From G963674955 sp963674955 (GTDB lineage: Bacteria; Desulfobacterota; Desulfovibrionia; Desulfovibrionales; Desulfovibrionaceae), in NCBI GenBank assembly GCA_963674955.2, contig CAXXKR010000001.1, positions 930,001-994,000 of the forward strand: a stretch of 64,000 nucleotides of DNA, read 5' to 3'. Below the pieces are notes generated by a model that saw only the letters and a program-made list of their open reading frames with translations, ran no database searches and was not told where the DNA came from. The translations under genes and the position numbers were made by a program. The number at the start of each line of letters is the position of its first letter. Position 1 is the stretch's first letter. This document shows positions 40,858 through 49,062 of the stretch, in pieces.

Positions 40858-41268
40858 TTGAAGATACTCTTTCTTTGCACGGGCAATTCCTGCCGCAGCC
40901 AGATGGCCGAAGGCTGGGCCGGGGAGCTTGCAAAAGGCCGCTACCAAGCCTATTCCGCCGGGGTGGAGAAGCACGGCCTGAACCCCAATGCGGTCCAGGT
41001 CATGGCCGAGGCCGGTGTGGACATCTCCGGACAGGTTTCCAAACTCGTCGAGGATTTGCCGGAAAAGGAATTCGACTACGTGATCACCCTTTGCGGCCAT
41101 GCCGCGGAGAATTGTCCCATGTTCATGGGACCGGCCAAGCGCATTCACGTGGGCTTTGACGACCCGGCCAGGGCCGGGGGCGATGAAGAGAGCGTTCTGG
41201 AAGCGTTTCGCAAGGTGCGCGACGAGATAAGGGACTACGTGTCGGGCCTGCCCCGGGCATTGGACTGA
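40858..41268 (+). CDS. arsC: Arsenate reductase / low-molecular-weight phosphatase family (ArsC)
   Basis: Thioredoxin-linked arsenate reductases reduce arsenate to arsenite and share the LMW-PTP fold. The 136-residue product begins with the P-loop LFLCTGNSCRSQMAEGW (CxxxxxR). Later cysteines (VITLCGHAAENCPMF, the pair near 80 and 87) match the redox cysteines of thioredoxin-type ArsC. The start is TTG 40858 with AGGA seven bases upstream. No arsB or arsR is nearby. Distinguishing reductase from phosphatase rests on the extra cysteines. Confidence 0.88.
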   Translation: MKILFLCTGNSCRSQMAEGWAGELAKGRYQAYSAGVEKHGLNPNAVQVMAEAGVDISGQVSKLVEDLPEKEFDYVITLCGHAAENCPMFMGPAKRIHVGFDDPARAGGDEESVLEAFRKVRDEIRDYVSGLPRALD

Positions 41269-41299
41269 GCCGTCAAATTACCGTCGTTGATCGATTGAA

Positions 41300-41334
41300 A
41301 GGGGAGGGGGCCGTCAGGCTCCCTTCTTTTTTTT
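41300..41334 (+). terminator. Terminator after arsC, embedded in the end of fliI
   Basis: A seven-pair stem (41300-41306 with 41319-41325) is followed by CTTTTTTTT. The T run on the plus strand is also the lysine-rich coding end of fliI on the minus strand. Confidence 0.65.
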
Positions 41335-42714
41335 GATTTTGGTTTTGGCCTTGGGTGCTTCTTTGGGGCCGTTTTCCGGCTTGTCCGCTGATTCTTCGGG
41401 TCGGCCCGTCAGCTTTTCGAGAAGTTCAAAGCTTTCCTCGATGCTCTGTTTCTCTTCCACCAGCTGTTGCAGATAGCCGTTGATGGGCACCACCATCTTG
41501 ATGGCCATGTCCACGTCCTGATTGGCGCCCTTTTGGTATGCTCCGATGTTGACCATGTCCTCGACGCGCTTGAAGGTGGCCATGTGCTTGAGCATTTTTC
41601 GTCCGGCGGTGACGACGTTTTTGGGCGTGATGTCCGAGCGCAGCCTGCTGATGCTCTGTAGCACGTCTATGGCCGGGTAGTGGCCCTGGTCCGCCAGATC
41701 GCGGGTCAGGACGATGTGTCCGTCCAGGATGGAGCGTGTGGAGTCGGCGATGGGTTCGGTGAAGTCGTCTCCATCCACCAGTACCGTGTATATGCCCGTT
41801 ATGGAGCCCTTGGCGCTCTTTCCTGCCCGTTCCAGGAGCTTGGGCAGCTGGGCGAAGACGCTCGGCGTGTAACCGCCTCTGGTGGGCGGTTCTCCCGCCG
41901 CCAGCCCCACCTCGCGCCCGGCCATTGCGAATCTGGTCACCGAGTCCATCATCAGCAGCACGTCCTTGCCCCTGTCGCGGAAATGCTCGGCTATGGCCGT
42001 GGCCGTGTATGCCGCGCGCATCCTGATCAGCGGACTCTTGTCCGATGTGGCCACGACCAGCACGCTGCGGGCCATGCCTTCGGGACCGAGGTCGCGTTCC
42101 ATGAACTCGACAACTTCCCTGCCGCGTTCGCCGACCAGGGCGATGACGTTCACGTCCGCCTTGGTGTAGCGGGCAATCATGCCCAGAAGGGTGCTCTTGC
42201 CCACGCCGGAGCCGGACATGATGCCCACGCGTTGTCCCTTGCCCAGCGTGAGCAGTCCGTTGATGGCCCTGATGCCCACATCCAGCGGTTCGGTGATTCT
42301 GGGTCGTTCCAGGGGATTGGGCGGTTCGTTGTGCAGGGGCACGTAGGTGCTGAAGGACAGAGGCCCCTTGTCGTCCATCGGTTTTCCGAAGGCGTCCAGA
42401 GCGCGGCCCAGCAGGCCCTTGCCGGCCGGGACATGGGGCGGAATGTTGGAATTTCTTATCAGGCTGCCGGGGCTGATCCCCCGCAGTTCGCCGTAGGGCA
42501 TGAACAAACAGGCCCCGTCGCGGAAGCCCACCACCTCGGAGGCTATGCCTTCGCCCTTGTCGCCTTCGGGAAGAAGGTGGCAGACCGAGCCGAGGGGAGC
42601 CTTGATGCCTCGTCCTTCGGCGATCAGGCCCACGACCTTGGTCACCTTGCCGAAAGTCTTGCACGGATCGAGTTCGCCGAGCAGGGCTGAGCACTCCTGT
42701 GGGGCGAGGGCCAT
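41314..42714 (-). CDS. fliI: Flagellum-specific ATPase FliI
   Basis: The ATPase of the flagellar type III export gate, related to F1-beta. The 466-residue product has Walker A (SGSGVGKST, about 178-186), Walker B (VLLMMDSVTRFA) and the type III ATPase signature TRGGYTPSVFAQLP. The tail is very lysine-rich (KTKIKKKKGA). ATG 42714 is used; it lies a few bases after the fliH stop. It is the last gene in this operon: fliJ, which usually follows, is absent and the convergent arsC gene lies beyond. Confidence 0.95.
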   Translation of the reverse strand: MALAPQECSALLGELDPCKTFGKVTKVVGLIAEGRGIKAPLGSVCHLLPEGDKGEGIASEVVGFRDGACLFMPYGELRGISPGSLIRNSNIPPHVPAGKGLLGRALDAFGKPMDDKGPLSFSTYVPLHNEPPNPLERPRITEPLDVGIRAINGLLTLGKGQRVGIMSGSGVGKSTLLGMIARYTKADVNVIALVGERGREVVEFMERDLGPEGMARSVLVVATSDKSPLIRMRAAYTATAIAEHFRDRGKDVLLMMDSVTRFAMAGREVGLAAGEPPTRGGYTPSVFAQLPKLLERAGKSAKGSITGIYTVLVDGDDFTEPIADSTRSILDGHIVLTRDLADQGHYPAIDVLQSISRLRSDITPKNVVTAGRKMLKHMATFKRVEDMVNIGAYQKGANQDVDMAIKMVVPINGYLQQLVEEKQSIEESFELLEKLTGRPEESADKPENGPKEAPKAKTKIKKKKGA

Positions 42715-42718
42715 GCGC

Positions 42719-43480
42719 TCAACCTTCCTGTCGACCGGAACCGTTCTCCGGGTCTTCGGTCTCAAGGGCCAATTGGTCAAGTATGGACTCGACCCCGGCC
42801 CAGCGGCCGGCAACGGAATTGTCCACCATGCCTTCGACCGTCTCCACGATGACGCCTCCGAGCTCCAGACCCGGATCAACCAGGACGCGCCAGTTGCTGA
42901 GGGCGGGGTTGGCGCTTTGGGCCTTTTTCATGAGTTCCTGAATGGTTTCCTCGTCCTGGGTGGAAACACGCAGGGACATTTGGCGTTGGGAATCAATCCT
43001 GTCCAGGGCCTCGTTCAAAAGATTTTCAAGGCTTTCAAGCCTGCGTTGGGATATCTCGACCTCAAGGGTCTTGGCGATGGCCATGCGCGTGAGCCGCAAG
43101 AGGTCGTCCCGCCTGGCGTTCCAGATGGTCAGCCCCTGACCGGCGATGGTCGCCAGGGTTTGTTCCATTGCCTGTCCCAGGCTTTCCATCTTGCGGGCCA
43201 CAAGTTCTTCGGCCTCGGCCGCACCTTCCTCCAGGCCTTTTGCCTTGGCCCTGGCCTTGATGACCTCGGCTTCGGCAAGGGCCGTGGCGATGATGCCCCT
43301 GGCCATGTCCCGGGCCTTGCCCTTGACGCGGTCCAGGTATTCCTGGTTGACGGATTCGTCCCATATGGGCCTGTTCCGGCCTTCGATCTCCTGGATGGAC
43401 ATTTCATCCGGGCCGGGCGTGTGCACGCCCATGAGCACCTTGCCGGTGTACTGGCTTGACGATGCGCTAGACAAAGACAT
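42719..43480 (-). CDS. fliH: Flagellar assembly protein FliH
   Basis: FliH holds FliI in an inactive complex and docks it to the rotor base. The 253-residue product is largely helical and acidic in the middle (KGLEEGAAEAEELVARKMES), with a C-terminal half (about 140-240, WNARRDDLLRLTRMAIAKTL and VDPGLELGGVIVETVEG) that resembles the vacuolar-ATPase E-subunit fold. ATG 43480 overlaps the fliG end by 14 bp. It is supported mainly by order between fliG and fliI. Confidence 0.9.
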   Translation of the reverse strand: MSLSSASSSQYTGKVLMGVHTPGPDEMSIQEIEGRNRPIWDESVNQEYLDRVKGKARDMARGIIATALAEAEVIKARAKAKGLEEGAAEAEELVARKMESLGQAMEQTLATIAGQGLTIWNARRDDLLRLTRMAIAKTLEVEISQRRLESLENLLNEALDRIDSQRQMSLRVSTQDEETIQELMKKAQSANPALSNWRVLVDPGLELGGVIVETVEGMVDNSVAGRWAGVESILDQLALETEDPENGSGRQEG

Positions 43481-44468
43481 CTCCCGATCCTCTCTGGATT
43501 GCGATCTTTCCTTCGTCCTCCAGCCTGCGCACGGTCTTGACCACGTTCTGTTGGGCGGTCTCCACATCGGAGAGCTTGACCGGACCCATGATTTCCAGGT
43601 CTTCCTTGATCATGGCGCTGGCGCGTTCCGAAAGGTTGTTGAAGAACTTGTCCTTGAGTTCGTCGGAGGAGCCCTTGAGGGCCAGGGTGAGGTCTTCGTT
43701 GGAGATTTCCTTGAGCAGTTCGCGAATGCCGCGGTCGTCCAGGGCCTTGATGTCCTCGAAGACGAACATGAGGTTGCGGATGTCTTCGGCCATCTGGGTG
43801 GATTCCTCCTCGATCTCGGAAAGAACCTCTTCCTCGGTGGCGCGGTCCACGGCGTTGAGAATTTCGGCCACGCTGGACACGCCGCCGACCTTCTTGCCTT
43901 CCTTGCCGCCCATGGCGATAAGCTGGCTTTGCAGCACCTTGTCCACTTCCATGAGCATTTCCTCGGCAACGGCTTCGAGCTTTGCCAGGCGCATGAGCAC
44001 CTCGGCGCGGACACCGGCCGGAAGGTTCTGGATGAGCTGGGCCGCCTGATCCGGGTGCAGATGGCCGAGGATCAGGGCCAGGGTTTGGGGATGCTCGTTT
44101 CTGAGTATCTGGGAAAGGATTCTGGGGCTGACGTTTTCCAACTCTTCGAAGGGAGTGGGGCCGGCGTCCAGATCCAGGGCGTCGATAATGTATTTGGCGG
44201 TCTCGCTGTCCAGGGACTTGGTCAGTATCCGCTTGACCTGCTCGGCGCCGCCCACGAGCATTTCCGCTCCGTAGGTGAGCTGCTCGTTGAATTCCTTGAG
44301 CACTTCGAGGACGGCTTCCTTGGGCACAGACTCGATATCCAGCATGGCCTGGGAGATGGCCGTTATCTCGGCCCGTTCCATGCGCTGGAAGGCCTCGGAC
44401 GTGAAGTTCTCGCCCAGAGCGAGCATGACGATGGCGGTCTTTTCCTGACCAGTGTAAGTGTCTGCCAC
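43467..44468 (-). CDS. fliG: Flagellar motor switch protein FliG
   Basis: FliG couples rotor and stator. The 333-residue product has the N-terminal FliF-binding domain (about 5-100), the middle domain with the EHPQT motif (NEHPQTLALILGHLHPDQAA), and the C-terminal torque domain (about 195-330) whose charged helix reads KALDDRGIRELLKEISNED. Key charged residues are present. It starts two bases after the fliF stop. Confidence 0.95.
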   Translation of the reverse strand: MADTYTGQEKTAIVMLALGENFTSEAFQRMERAEITAISQAMLDIESVPKEAVLEVLKEFNEQLTYGAEMLVGGAEQVKRILTKSLDSETAKYIIDALDLDAGPTPFEELENVSPRILSQILRNEHPQTLALILGHLHPDQAAQLIQNLPAGVRAEVLMRLAKLEAVAEEMLMEVDKVLQSQLIAMGGKEGKKVGGVSSVAEILNAVDRATEEEVLSEIEEESTQMAEDIRNLMFVFEDIKALDDRGIRELLKEISNEDLTLALKGSSDELKDKFFNNLSERASAMIKEDLEIMGPVKLSDVETAQQNVVKTVRRLEDEGKIAIQRGSGDVFV

Positions 44469-44469
44469 C

Positions 44470-46071
44470 TTAAGCAGCCTCCTGCTTTAACCAGGTCTTG
44501 AGCAAACGCACGGCCTGATCCATGTTTTGTTCGGCCAGCTGGGCGGCCTGGGACTTGGCGTTCTCGAGCCTTCTGGAAGTGTCCAGGGCTTCCTCGTCCA
44601 CGTCCTCCTCTTCCAAAGCCAGCCTCTCCGCTCCGGGCAGTCCGGCGACTTCCGCCATTTCCTGTTCGGCGACACGGGGCTTGATCAGGGCCATTACCAC
44701 GGGCCTGACCACCAGTATCAGGAACAGGAATATGAGCAGTCCGTTGAGGAAAGGCTTGCCGAGACGCTGCACGTATTCGGCGATGGTCCGCATCAGGCCC
44801 TGGCTGTCCAGGGGTTCCGGTTCGCCGAAGGCGATGTTGGAAACCTCAAGGGTGTCGCCGCGTATCTGGTCGTAACCAATGGCGTTGCGCACGAGGTTCC
44901 TGATCCGTTCCAGCTCCTCTTCGGAGCGGGGAGTATAGGTGTATTCGCCTGTCCCATCCGCAGGCTGCTCGTATACGCCATCCACAATAACCGCGACCGA
45001 GAGGCGTTGCAACTCGCCCACGGGTGAAATTATGTTTTGCTCTTCCTTGTTGATCTCGAAGTTGGTGGTCCGGGTTTCCCTCGCTGAATCCTGCGTGGAA
45101 AGGCTGCCGGTGAATCCGTCGCCCCTGAAGTTGGGTTCGGGCACGCCGCCGTCCACGTTGGCCCGGCCCTGGGTGCTTTCCTCGCTTCTGGTTTCGCTTC
45201 GGACCACCGAGCCGTCCGGGTCGAAAGATTCCTTGCGCGTGGTCTTCTGGCTGAAATCGAGGTCCGCATTGATGCGGGCGATGACCTTTTCCGGCCCGAC
45301 CACCGGTCCCAGGAGTTCCATTATCCTGCGTTCCAGGGTCCTTTCGATCTGGGCCTTGTATTCGAGCTGGTTGGTGCTCATGCCCATGGTCGTTTCATCC
45401 TCGTCGGGATGGTAAAGGGGCTGGCCCTTCATGTCCGTGACCGTGATGTGGTTCTTGTTCAGGCCTTCCACGGCCATGGTGATCAGGTTGACGATGCCGT
45501 TGACCTGTTTCTCGTCAAGCTTTTCCCCGGCCTTGAGCATGAGTATGACCGAGGCGGACGGGTCCATCTGGTCTTCGATGAAAAGGCTCTTGTGCGGGAT
45601 GACCAGGTGCACCCTGGCCCGTTCGATCTGTGGAAATTCGGATACGGTTCGGGCCAGTTCGCCCTGCAGGGCGCGCTGGTAGTTGATATGCTGCACAAAG
45701 TCGGTCTGGCCGATCTGGATGTCGTCGAAAATCTCGAAGCCGATGCCTTGGCCGTGCAGGGAGCCTTCGCCCGCTATCTTCAGGCGCAGGTCGTAGACGC
45801 GGTCCACCGGAACCAGGATGGTCTGGCCGTTGCTTTCCAGTTTGTATGGCTCCTTGGAGGCCTGGAGCATGGACACGACCTTGGAGGCGTCCTCGGGGTA
45901 AAGCTTGGTGTACAGAACCCGGTAATCCGGCCTGTTGAGCCAGTAGATCATCAGCACGAAGGCAATGGTCATGGAAAGGGCCATTCCGCCGATGAGTATG
46001 CGCTGGGAAGTGGTGCGGCCGGTCCAGTACGACTTGAACTGTTCCCAAAGGTTCTTCAAAAAGGAAGGCAT
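44470..46071 (-). CDS. fliF: Flagellar MS-ring protein FliF
   Basis: FliF forms the membrane-supramembrane ring. The 533-residue product has two membrane helices (about 23-45 and 435-455), ring-building motif domains between them (YRVLYTKLYPEDASKVVSML, VHLVIPHKSLF) and a C-terminal cytoplasmic tail that binds FliG. ATG 46071 is preferred to the TTG six bases earlier because AGGAG is correctly spaced from it. It lies between fliE and fliG in the usual order. Confidence 0.95.
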   Translation of the reverse strand: MPSFLKNLWEQFKSYWTGRTTSQRILIGGMALSMTIAFVLMIYWLNRPDYRVLYTKLYPEDASKVVSMLQASKEPYKLESNGQTILVPVDRVYDLRLKIAGEGSLHGQGIGFEIFDDIQIGQTDFVQHINYQRALQGELARTVSEFPQIERARVHLVIPHKSLFIEDQMDPSASVILMLKAGEKLDEKQVNGIVNLITMAVEGLNKNHITVTDMKGQPLYHPDEDETTMGMSTNQLEYKAQIERTLERRIMELLGPVVGPEKVIARINADLDFSQKTTRKESFDPDGSVVRSETRSEESTQGRANVDGGVPEPNFRGDGFTGSLSTQDSARETRTTNFEINKEEQNIISPVGELQRLSVAVIVDGVYEQPADGTGEYTYTPRSEEELERIRNLVRNAIGYDQIRGDTLEVSNIAFGEPEPLDSQGLMRTIAEYVQRLGKPFLNGLLIFLFLILVVRPVVMALIKPRVAEQEMAEVAGLPGAERLALEEEDVDEEALDTSRRLENAKSQAAQLAEQNMDQAVRLLKTWLKQEAA

Positions 46072-46118
46072 TTTCAACTCCTGCTAGCGTTGTGTCTTTT
46101 GGCGCCTTTTGGGCAATG

Positions 46119-46442
46119 CTAGAATTGCATCCGCATAAGTTCCTGGTAGGCCGACATGACCTTGGTGCGTACCGCGCCGGTCATGCTCATGGCCAAACCG
46201 GCCTTTTGCAGCGTGATCATCAGTTCATGCACGTTCTGGGATTCGCCCGTGGCAAAGGCTTCGATCATGTTGACCTTTTCGCTTTGCATCTCGTTGACCT
46301 TGACCAGGGAGCCTTTTAGGGTTTCGGAGAAGGAGGTTTCCGGTTCCTTGTTCTTGAGGGTCGAGGAAACCTTTCCCTCCACTGCCCGCTGGGCGTCCAG
46401 GGCGTTCTTGTAGGCCTGCATGGCAACGTTTTTCACGATCAT
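46119..46442 (-). CDS. fliE: Flagellar hook-basal body protein FliE
   Basis: FliE joins the MS ring to the rod. The 107-residue product has the family's C-terminal end (VHELMITLQKAGLAMSMTGA then TKVMSAYQELMRMQF). The N-terminal half is variable, as is normal. An AGGAGC ribosome site precedes the ATG. It lies between flgC and fliF. Confidence 0.93.
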   Translation of the reverse strand: MIVKNVAMQAYKNALDAQRAVEGKVSSTLKNKEPETSFSETLKGSLVKVNEMQSEKVNMIEAFATGESQNVHELMITLQKAGLAMSMTGAVRTKVMSAYQELMRMQF

Positions 46443-46473
46443 CTTTTTTGCTCCTTTCTTACCGGCGTTTCGG

Positions 46474-46911
46474 CTATCTGCCGATCATGAGCGCCCTGTT
46501 GAACATCTGCTTCACGGCCATGACCGACTGGACGTTGGCTTCGAAGCTCCTGGAGGCCGTGATCATGTTGGCCATTTCCTCGACCACGTTGATGTCGGGA
46601 TAGGTCACGTAGCCCTGCTCGTTGGCGTCGGGGTGGCCCGGATCAAAGACCTGCTTGAAGGGACGCTTGTCGTTGACGATGCCCCTTACAGCCACACCTT
46701 CGAGATCCCTGTTCTTTTGGTCGTTCATGGCCTGATCGAATGGCGAGTATACCGGAGAAGACTCGAAGGAGAGGCTTTTGCGGCGATACGGGCCGCCGTC
46801 CACCGTCCTTGTCGTCTTGGCGTTGGCCAGGTTCATGGAAATGACGTTCAGCCAGGCCCGGTTGGCCTTGAGACCGCTGGAACCGACATCAAGTGCTGTC
46901 ATGAAGTCCAT
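46474..46911 (-). CDS. flgC: Flagellar basal-body rod protein FlgC
   Basis: A proximal rod protein. The 145-residue product has the flagellar rod signature near the N-terminus (ALDVGSSGLKANRAWLNVIS, NLANAKTTRT) and the conserved end NMITASRSFEANVQSVMAVK. Its ATG shares one base with the flgB stop codon. Confidence 0.95.
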   Translation of the reverse strand: MDFMTALDVGSSGLKANRAWLNVISMNLANAKTTRTVDGGPYRRKSLSFESSPVYSPFDQAMNDQKNRDLEGVAVRGIVNDKRPFKQVFDPGHPDANEQGYVTYPDINVVEEMANMITASRSFEANVQSVMAVKQMFNRALMIGR

Positions 46912-47318
46912 TATTTCACTCCATCCATTATAACTTTGTTCATCCCTTCGAAATTCTTTTTGATGACCTCGGTCAGGGCGTTGTACATCATGGAGTTTTT
47001 GGCCATGACGGTCATCTCCTGATCCAGGTCGACCGAGTCTTCGCCGTGCACATAGCGGGGTTTGAATTCCTTTTCCAGCTTGCCCTCGAAATCAGACCCG
47101 AAGACAACCGGCATGTGGCCCTTGTCCGTGCGGGTGACCTTGCCTTTCTGGTCGCGGTCAAGGGCCGCCTGGAGGTCTTTTTCAAACTCGATGCGCTTTG
47201 GCTTGTACTCAGGCGTATTGATGTTGGTGATGTTGGACATGACGAGATTTTGACGCTCGAGACGTATGTCCAGAACCTTTGAGGTCAAGTCTATATGTCC
47301 TTCGAATAGCCCTTTCAT
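46911..47318 (-). CDS. flgB: Flagellar basal-body rod protein FlgB
   Basis: First rod protein and first gene of this flagellar operon. The 135-residue product has LERQNLVMSNITNINTPEYK (rod signature) and MTVMAKNSMMYNALTEVIKK at the C-terminal end. ATG 47318 is chosen because AGGAGGAGCC lies just upstream; the longer frame has no better site. A sigma-54-type promoter lies about 75 bp upstream. Confidence 0.95.
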   Translation of the reverse strand: MKGLFEGHIDLTSKVLDIRLERQNLVMSNITNINTPEYKPKRIEFEKDLQAALDRDQKGKVTRTDKGHMPVVFGSDFEGKLEKEFKPRYVHGEDSVDLDQEMTVMAKNSMMYNALTEVIKKNFEGMNKVIMDGVK

Positions 47319-47393
47319 CCTTGGCTCCTCCTGACTTTCTGAAAAACGCGACGGTAGCCCGGAAAATCCTGCCACCATTGTTTCCGGAATATA

Positions 47394-47409
47394 AGCAACT
47401 AGCGTTCCA
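47394..47409 (-). promoter_or_regulatory. Sigma-54 promoter of the flgB-fliI operon
   Basis: On the minus strand, TGGAACGCTAGTTGCT matches the sigma-54 consensus at GG and GC with the required ten bases between, and at most other positions. The transcript would begin around 47383, leaving a leader of about 65 nt before flgB. Confidence 0.72.
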
Positions 47410-47654
47410 AGTAAGTTAATTATTTGTTATTACTCTATTTTTTAGAGAATTGGCGGGATTGGCGAGCAGTATTTTGGCGCCTTGGCAGCATAAATTAAAC
47501 AAAGGGCGATTCTGCTCGGTTATGCCGGACTGCTTCATGGTCTGAGCACAGGAGGCTGTGTGCGTAAAAGAATTTATATATTAAGATGTTAATGAGTGAT
47601 TATTTTTTTGCTCGGGTTTGATTGCGCAGTGTTTAGAGGTGTTTATGCTGGGTT

Positions 47655-47670
47655 TGGCATAATCGTTGCA
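47655..47670 (+). promoter_or_regulatory. Sigma-54 promoter of the TPR gene divergent from flgB
   Basis: TGGCATAATCGTTGCA matches TGGCACGNNNNTTGCA except at two positions, with GG and GC correctly spaced. Transcription would start around 47681, about 70 bases before ATG 47751. Confidence 0.75.
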
Positions 47671-47750
47671 AAATGACCCACAGCTGAAACAGGCTGAAAT
47701 TTATTCCTGTCCGGCATGGGCCGGGCAAACGAGAAATGGAGGGGAATGTC

Positions 47751-48314
47751 ATGAGCGGCAATATGGACTATGAAATCAACAAGGAACTTGGCGAGTGCTA
47801 CCTGTTCATGGGTGAGCTCGACAAGGCCGAGGAATATTACAAGAAGGCCGCCGGTTCCAACGGCGTCCATCCTGATCCCTACCTCGGACTGGCCACCATC
47901 GCCGTTCAGCGCGGCGAACTGGAGACGGCCATGACTCTTTATCGGAAGGCGCACAAAATTTCACCATCGGACAAGACCCTGTCGGGCATGGCCCTGATCA
48001 AGATGGAGTCCGGCGGGAACGAGGAAGCATTTTCCATGTTTGTTTCCGCCCTGGAACAGAATCCGGAAAACCTGGTGGCCATTTTCAGCCTGATCAGGCT
48101 CGGACACGAGTTGAACAGGCTTGAGGATGTCCTCGTCCATCTGGAAAATTATCTGGCCATCGACGCGGACAAACATGAAGTCAGGTACTCCCTGGCCGGT
48201 TCGCTGATCTGCCTGGACAGGAAGAAAGAGGCCCGGGAGCAGCTTGAGCGCATCCTGGAAGCCGCACCTGACCACGAGCAGGCCCAGGAGCTTCTTACTC
48301 AGCTCCAGGATTAA
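47751..48314 (+). CDS. TPR-repeat protein, probably coregulated with the flagellar operon
   Basis: A 187-residue soluble protein with four to five tetratricopeptide repeats (ELGECYLFMGELDKAEEYYK, LGLATIAVQRGELETAMTLY, YSLAGSLICLDRKKEAREQL). ATG 47751 follows TGGAGGGGAATGTC; an earlier ATG at 47736 overlaps that ribosome site. It is transcribed from a sigma-54-type promoter opposite to flgB, which suggests a flagellar or motility-linked role; that is inference from promoter type and position. Confidence 0.82.
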   Translation: MSGNMDYEINKELGECYLFMGELDKAEEYYKKAAGSNGVHPDPYLGLATIAVQRGELETAMTLYRKAHKISPSDKTLSGMALIKMESGGNEEAFSMFVSALEQNPENLVAIFSLIRLGHELNRLEDVLVHLENYLAIDADKHEVRYSLAGSLICLDRKKEAREQLERILEAAPDHEQAQELLTQLQD

Positions 48315-48450
48315 ATTAGTCTCCCCTCCCATGTTTTCCCGTCCCGTCCGTTGTGGGCGGGGCGGGGATTCTTCTCCGTTCGGGACAGGAGAAACTTGCC
48401 AACAGGCGGCAAATCTGGCACAGCCTCACAAAACAAAGTGAGGGATGTGC

Positions 48451-49050
48451 GTGTTGCTATTGCCAATCAATAGAGCCCTGCTCAGCGTGACTGACAAATC
48501 CGGGCTCGATCAATTTGCTTCTTTTCTTTCAGGCAGGGGCGTGGAACTGGTTTCCACGGGCGGTACCAGAAAAAAACTTTCCGACGGCGGCCTTGAGGTC
48601 ACTTCGGTCAGTTCGGTCACCGGTTTTCCGGAAATGCTCGGCGGCAGGGTCAAGACCCTGCACCCCCGCATCCATGCCGGTATTCTCGCGGACAAGGAAG
48701 ACGGGGAACATGTGGAAGTCATGGACAAGCTGTCCATAGCCTTTTTCGACCTGGTCTGCGTCAACCTCTACAATTTCGCCCTGGCCGTTGAAAAGGGCCT
48801 GGACCTGCGCGAGGCCGTGGAACAGATCGACATAGGCGGGCCCACGCTGCTCAGGGCGGCGGCCAAGAATTTTCACAGCGTGCTTGTGGTTCCTTCCCCG
48901 GAACATTACAAGAGAGTGGAAGAGGAGATGGAAAGGAACGAGGGCAGGGTTTCCCTCGAACTGCGCAGGGAAATGGCCGCCGAGACCTTCGGGCTTGTTT
49001 CCCGCTACGACTCCATGATCGCCGAATACCTCGGCGCAAAGAACCTCTAG
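48451..49050 (+). CDS. purH: IMP cyclohydrolase (N-terminal half of a split PurH)
   Basis: Closes FAICAR to IMP, the last step of purine ring synthesis. In most bacteria this is the N-terminal domain of the bifunctional PurH; here the 199-residue protein is the MGS-like domain alone: NRALLSVTDKSGLDQFASFL, ELVSTGGTRKKL, MLGGRVKTLHPRIHAGIL and IDIGGPTLLRAAAKN. The AICAR transformylase half is a separate gene at 54385-55659 on the other strand. GTG 48451 is preferred because the GAGGG at 48440 is too close to ATG 48445. The TAG stop contributes to the ribosome site of hflX. Confidence 0.93.
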   Translation: MLLLPINRALLSVTDKSGLDQFASFLSGRGVELVSTGGTRKKLSDGGLEVTSVSSVTGFPEMLGGRVKTLHPRIHAGILADKEDGEHVEVMDKLSIAFFDLVCVNLYNFALAVEKGLDLREAVEQIDIGGPTLLRAAAKNFHSVLVVPSPEHYKRVEEEMERNEGRVSLELRREMAAETFGLVSRYDSMIAEYLGAKNL

Positions 49051-49062
49051 GAGGTTCGGCAT

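Larger units (their letters stand above)
47319..47750. other. Divergent regulatory region between flgB and a TPR gene
   Basis: A 432-bp AT-rich gap without genes. It holds a minus-strand sigma-54-type promoter for flgB (47394-47409) and a plus-strand sigma-54-type promoter (47655-47670) for the TPR gene. The middle part (47410-47640) shows AT-rich tracts where activators might bind, but I see no clear repeat there. Confidence 0.7.

Noticed and set aside
41680..42690. A 336-codon plus-strand frame antisense to fliI
   Set aside because: fliI has all expected ATPase motifs and operon context; the other frame has low-complexity composition.
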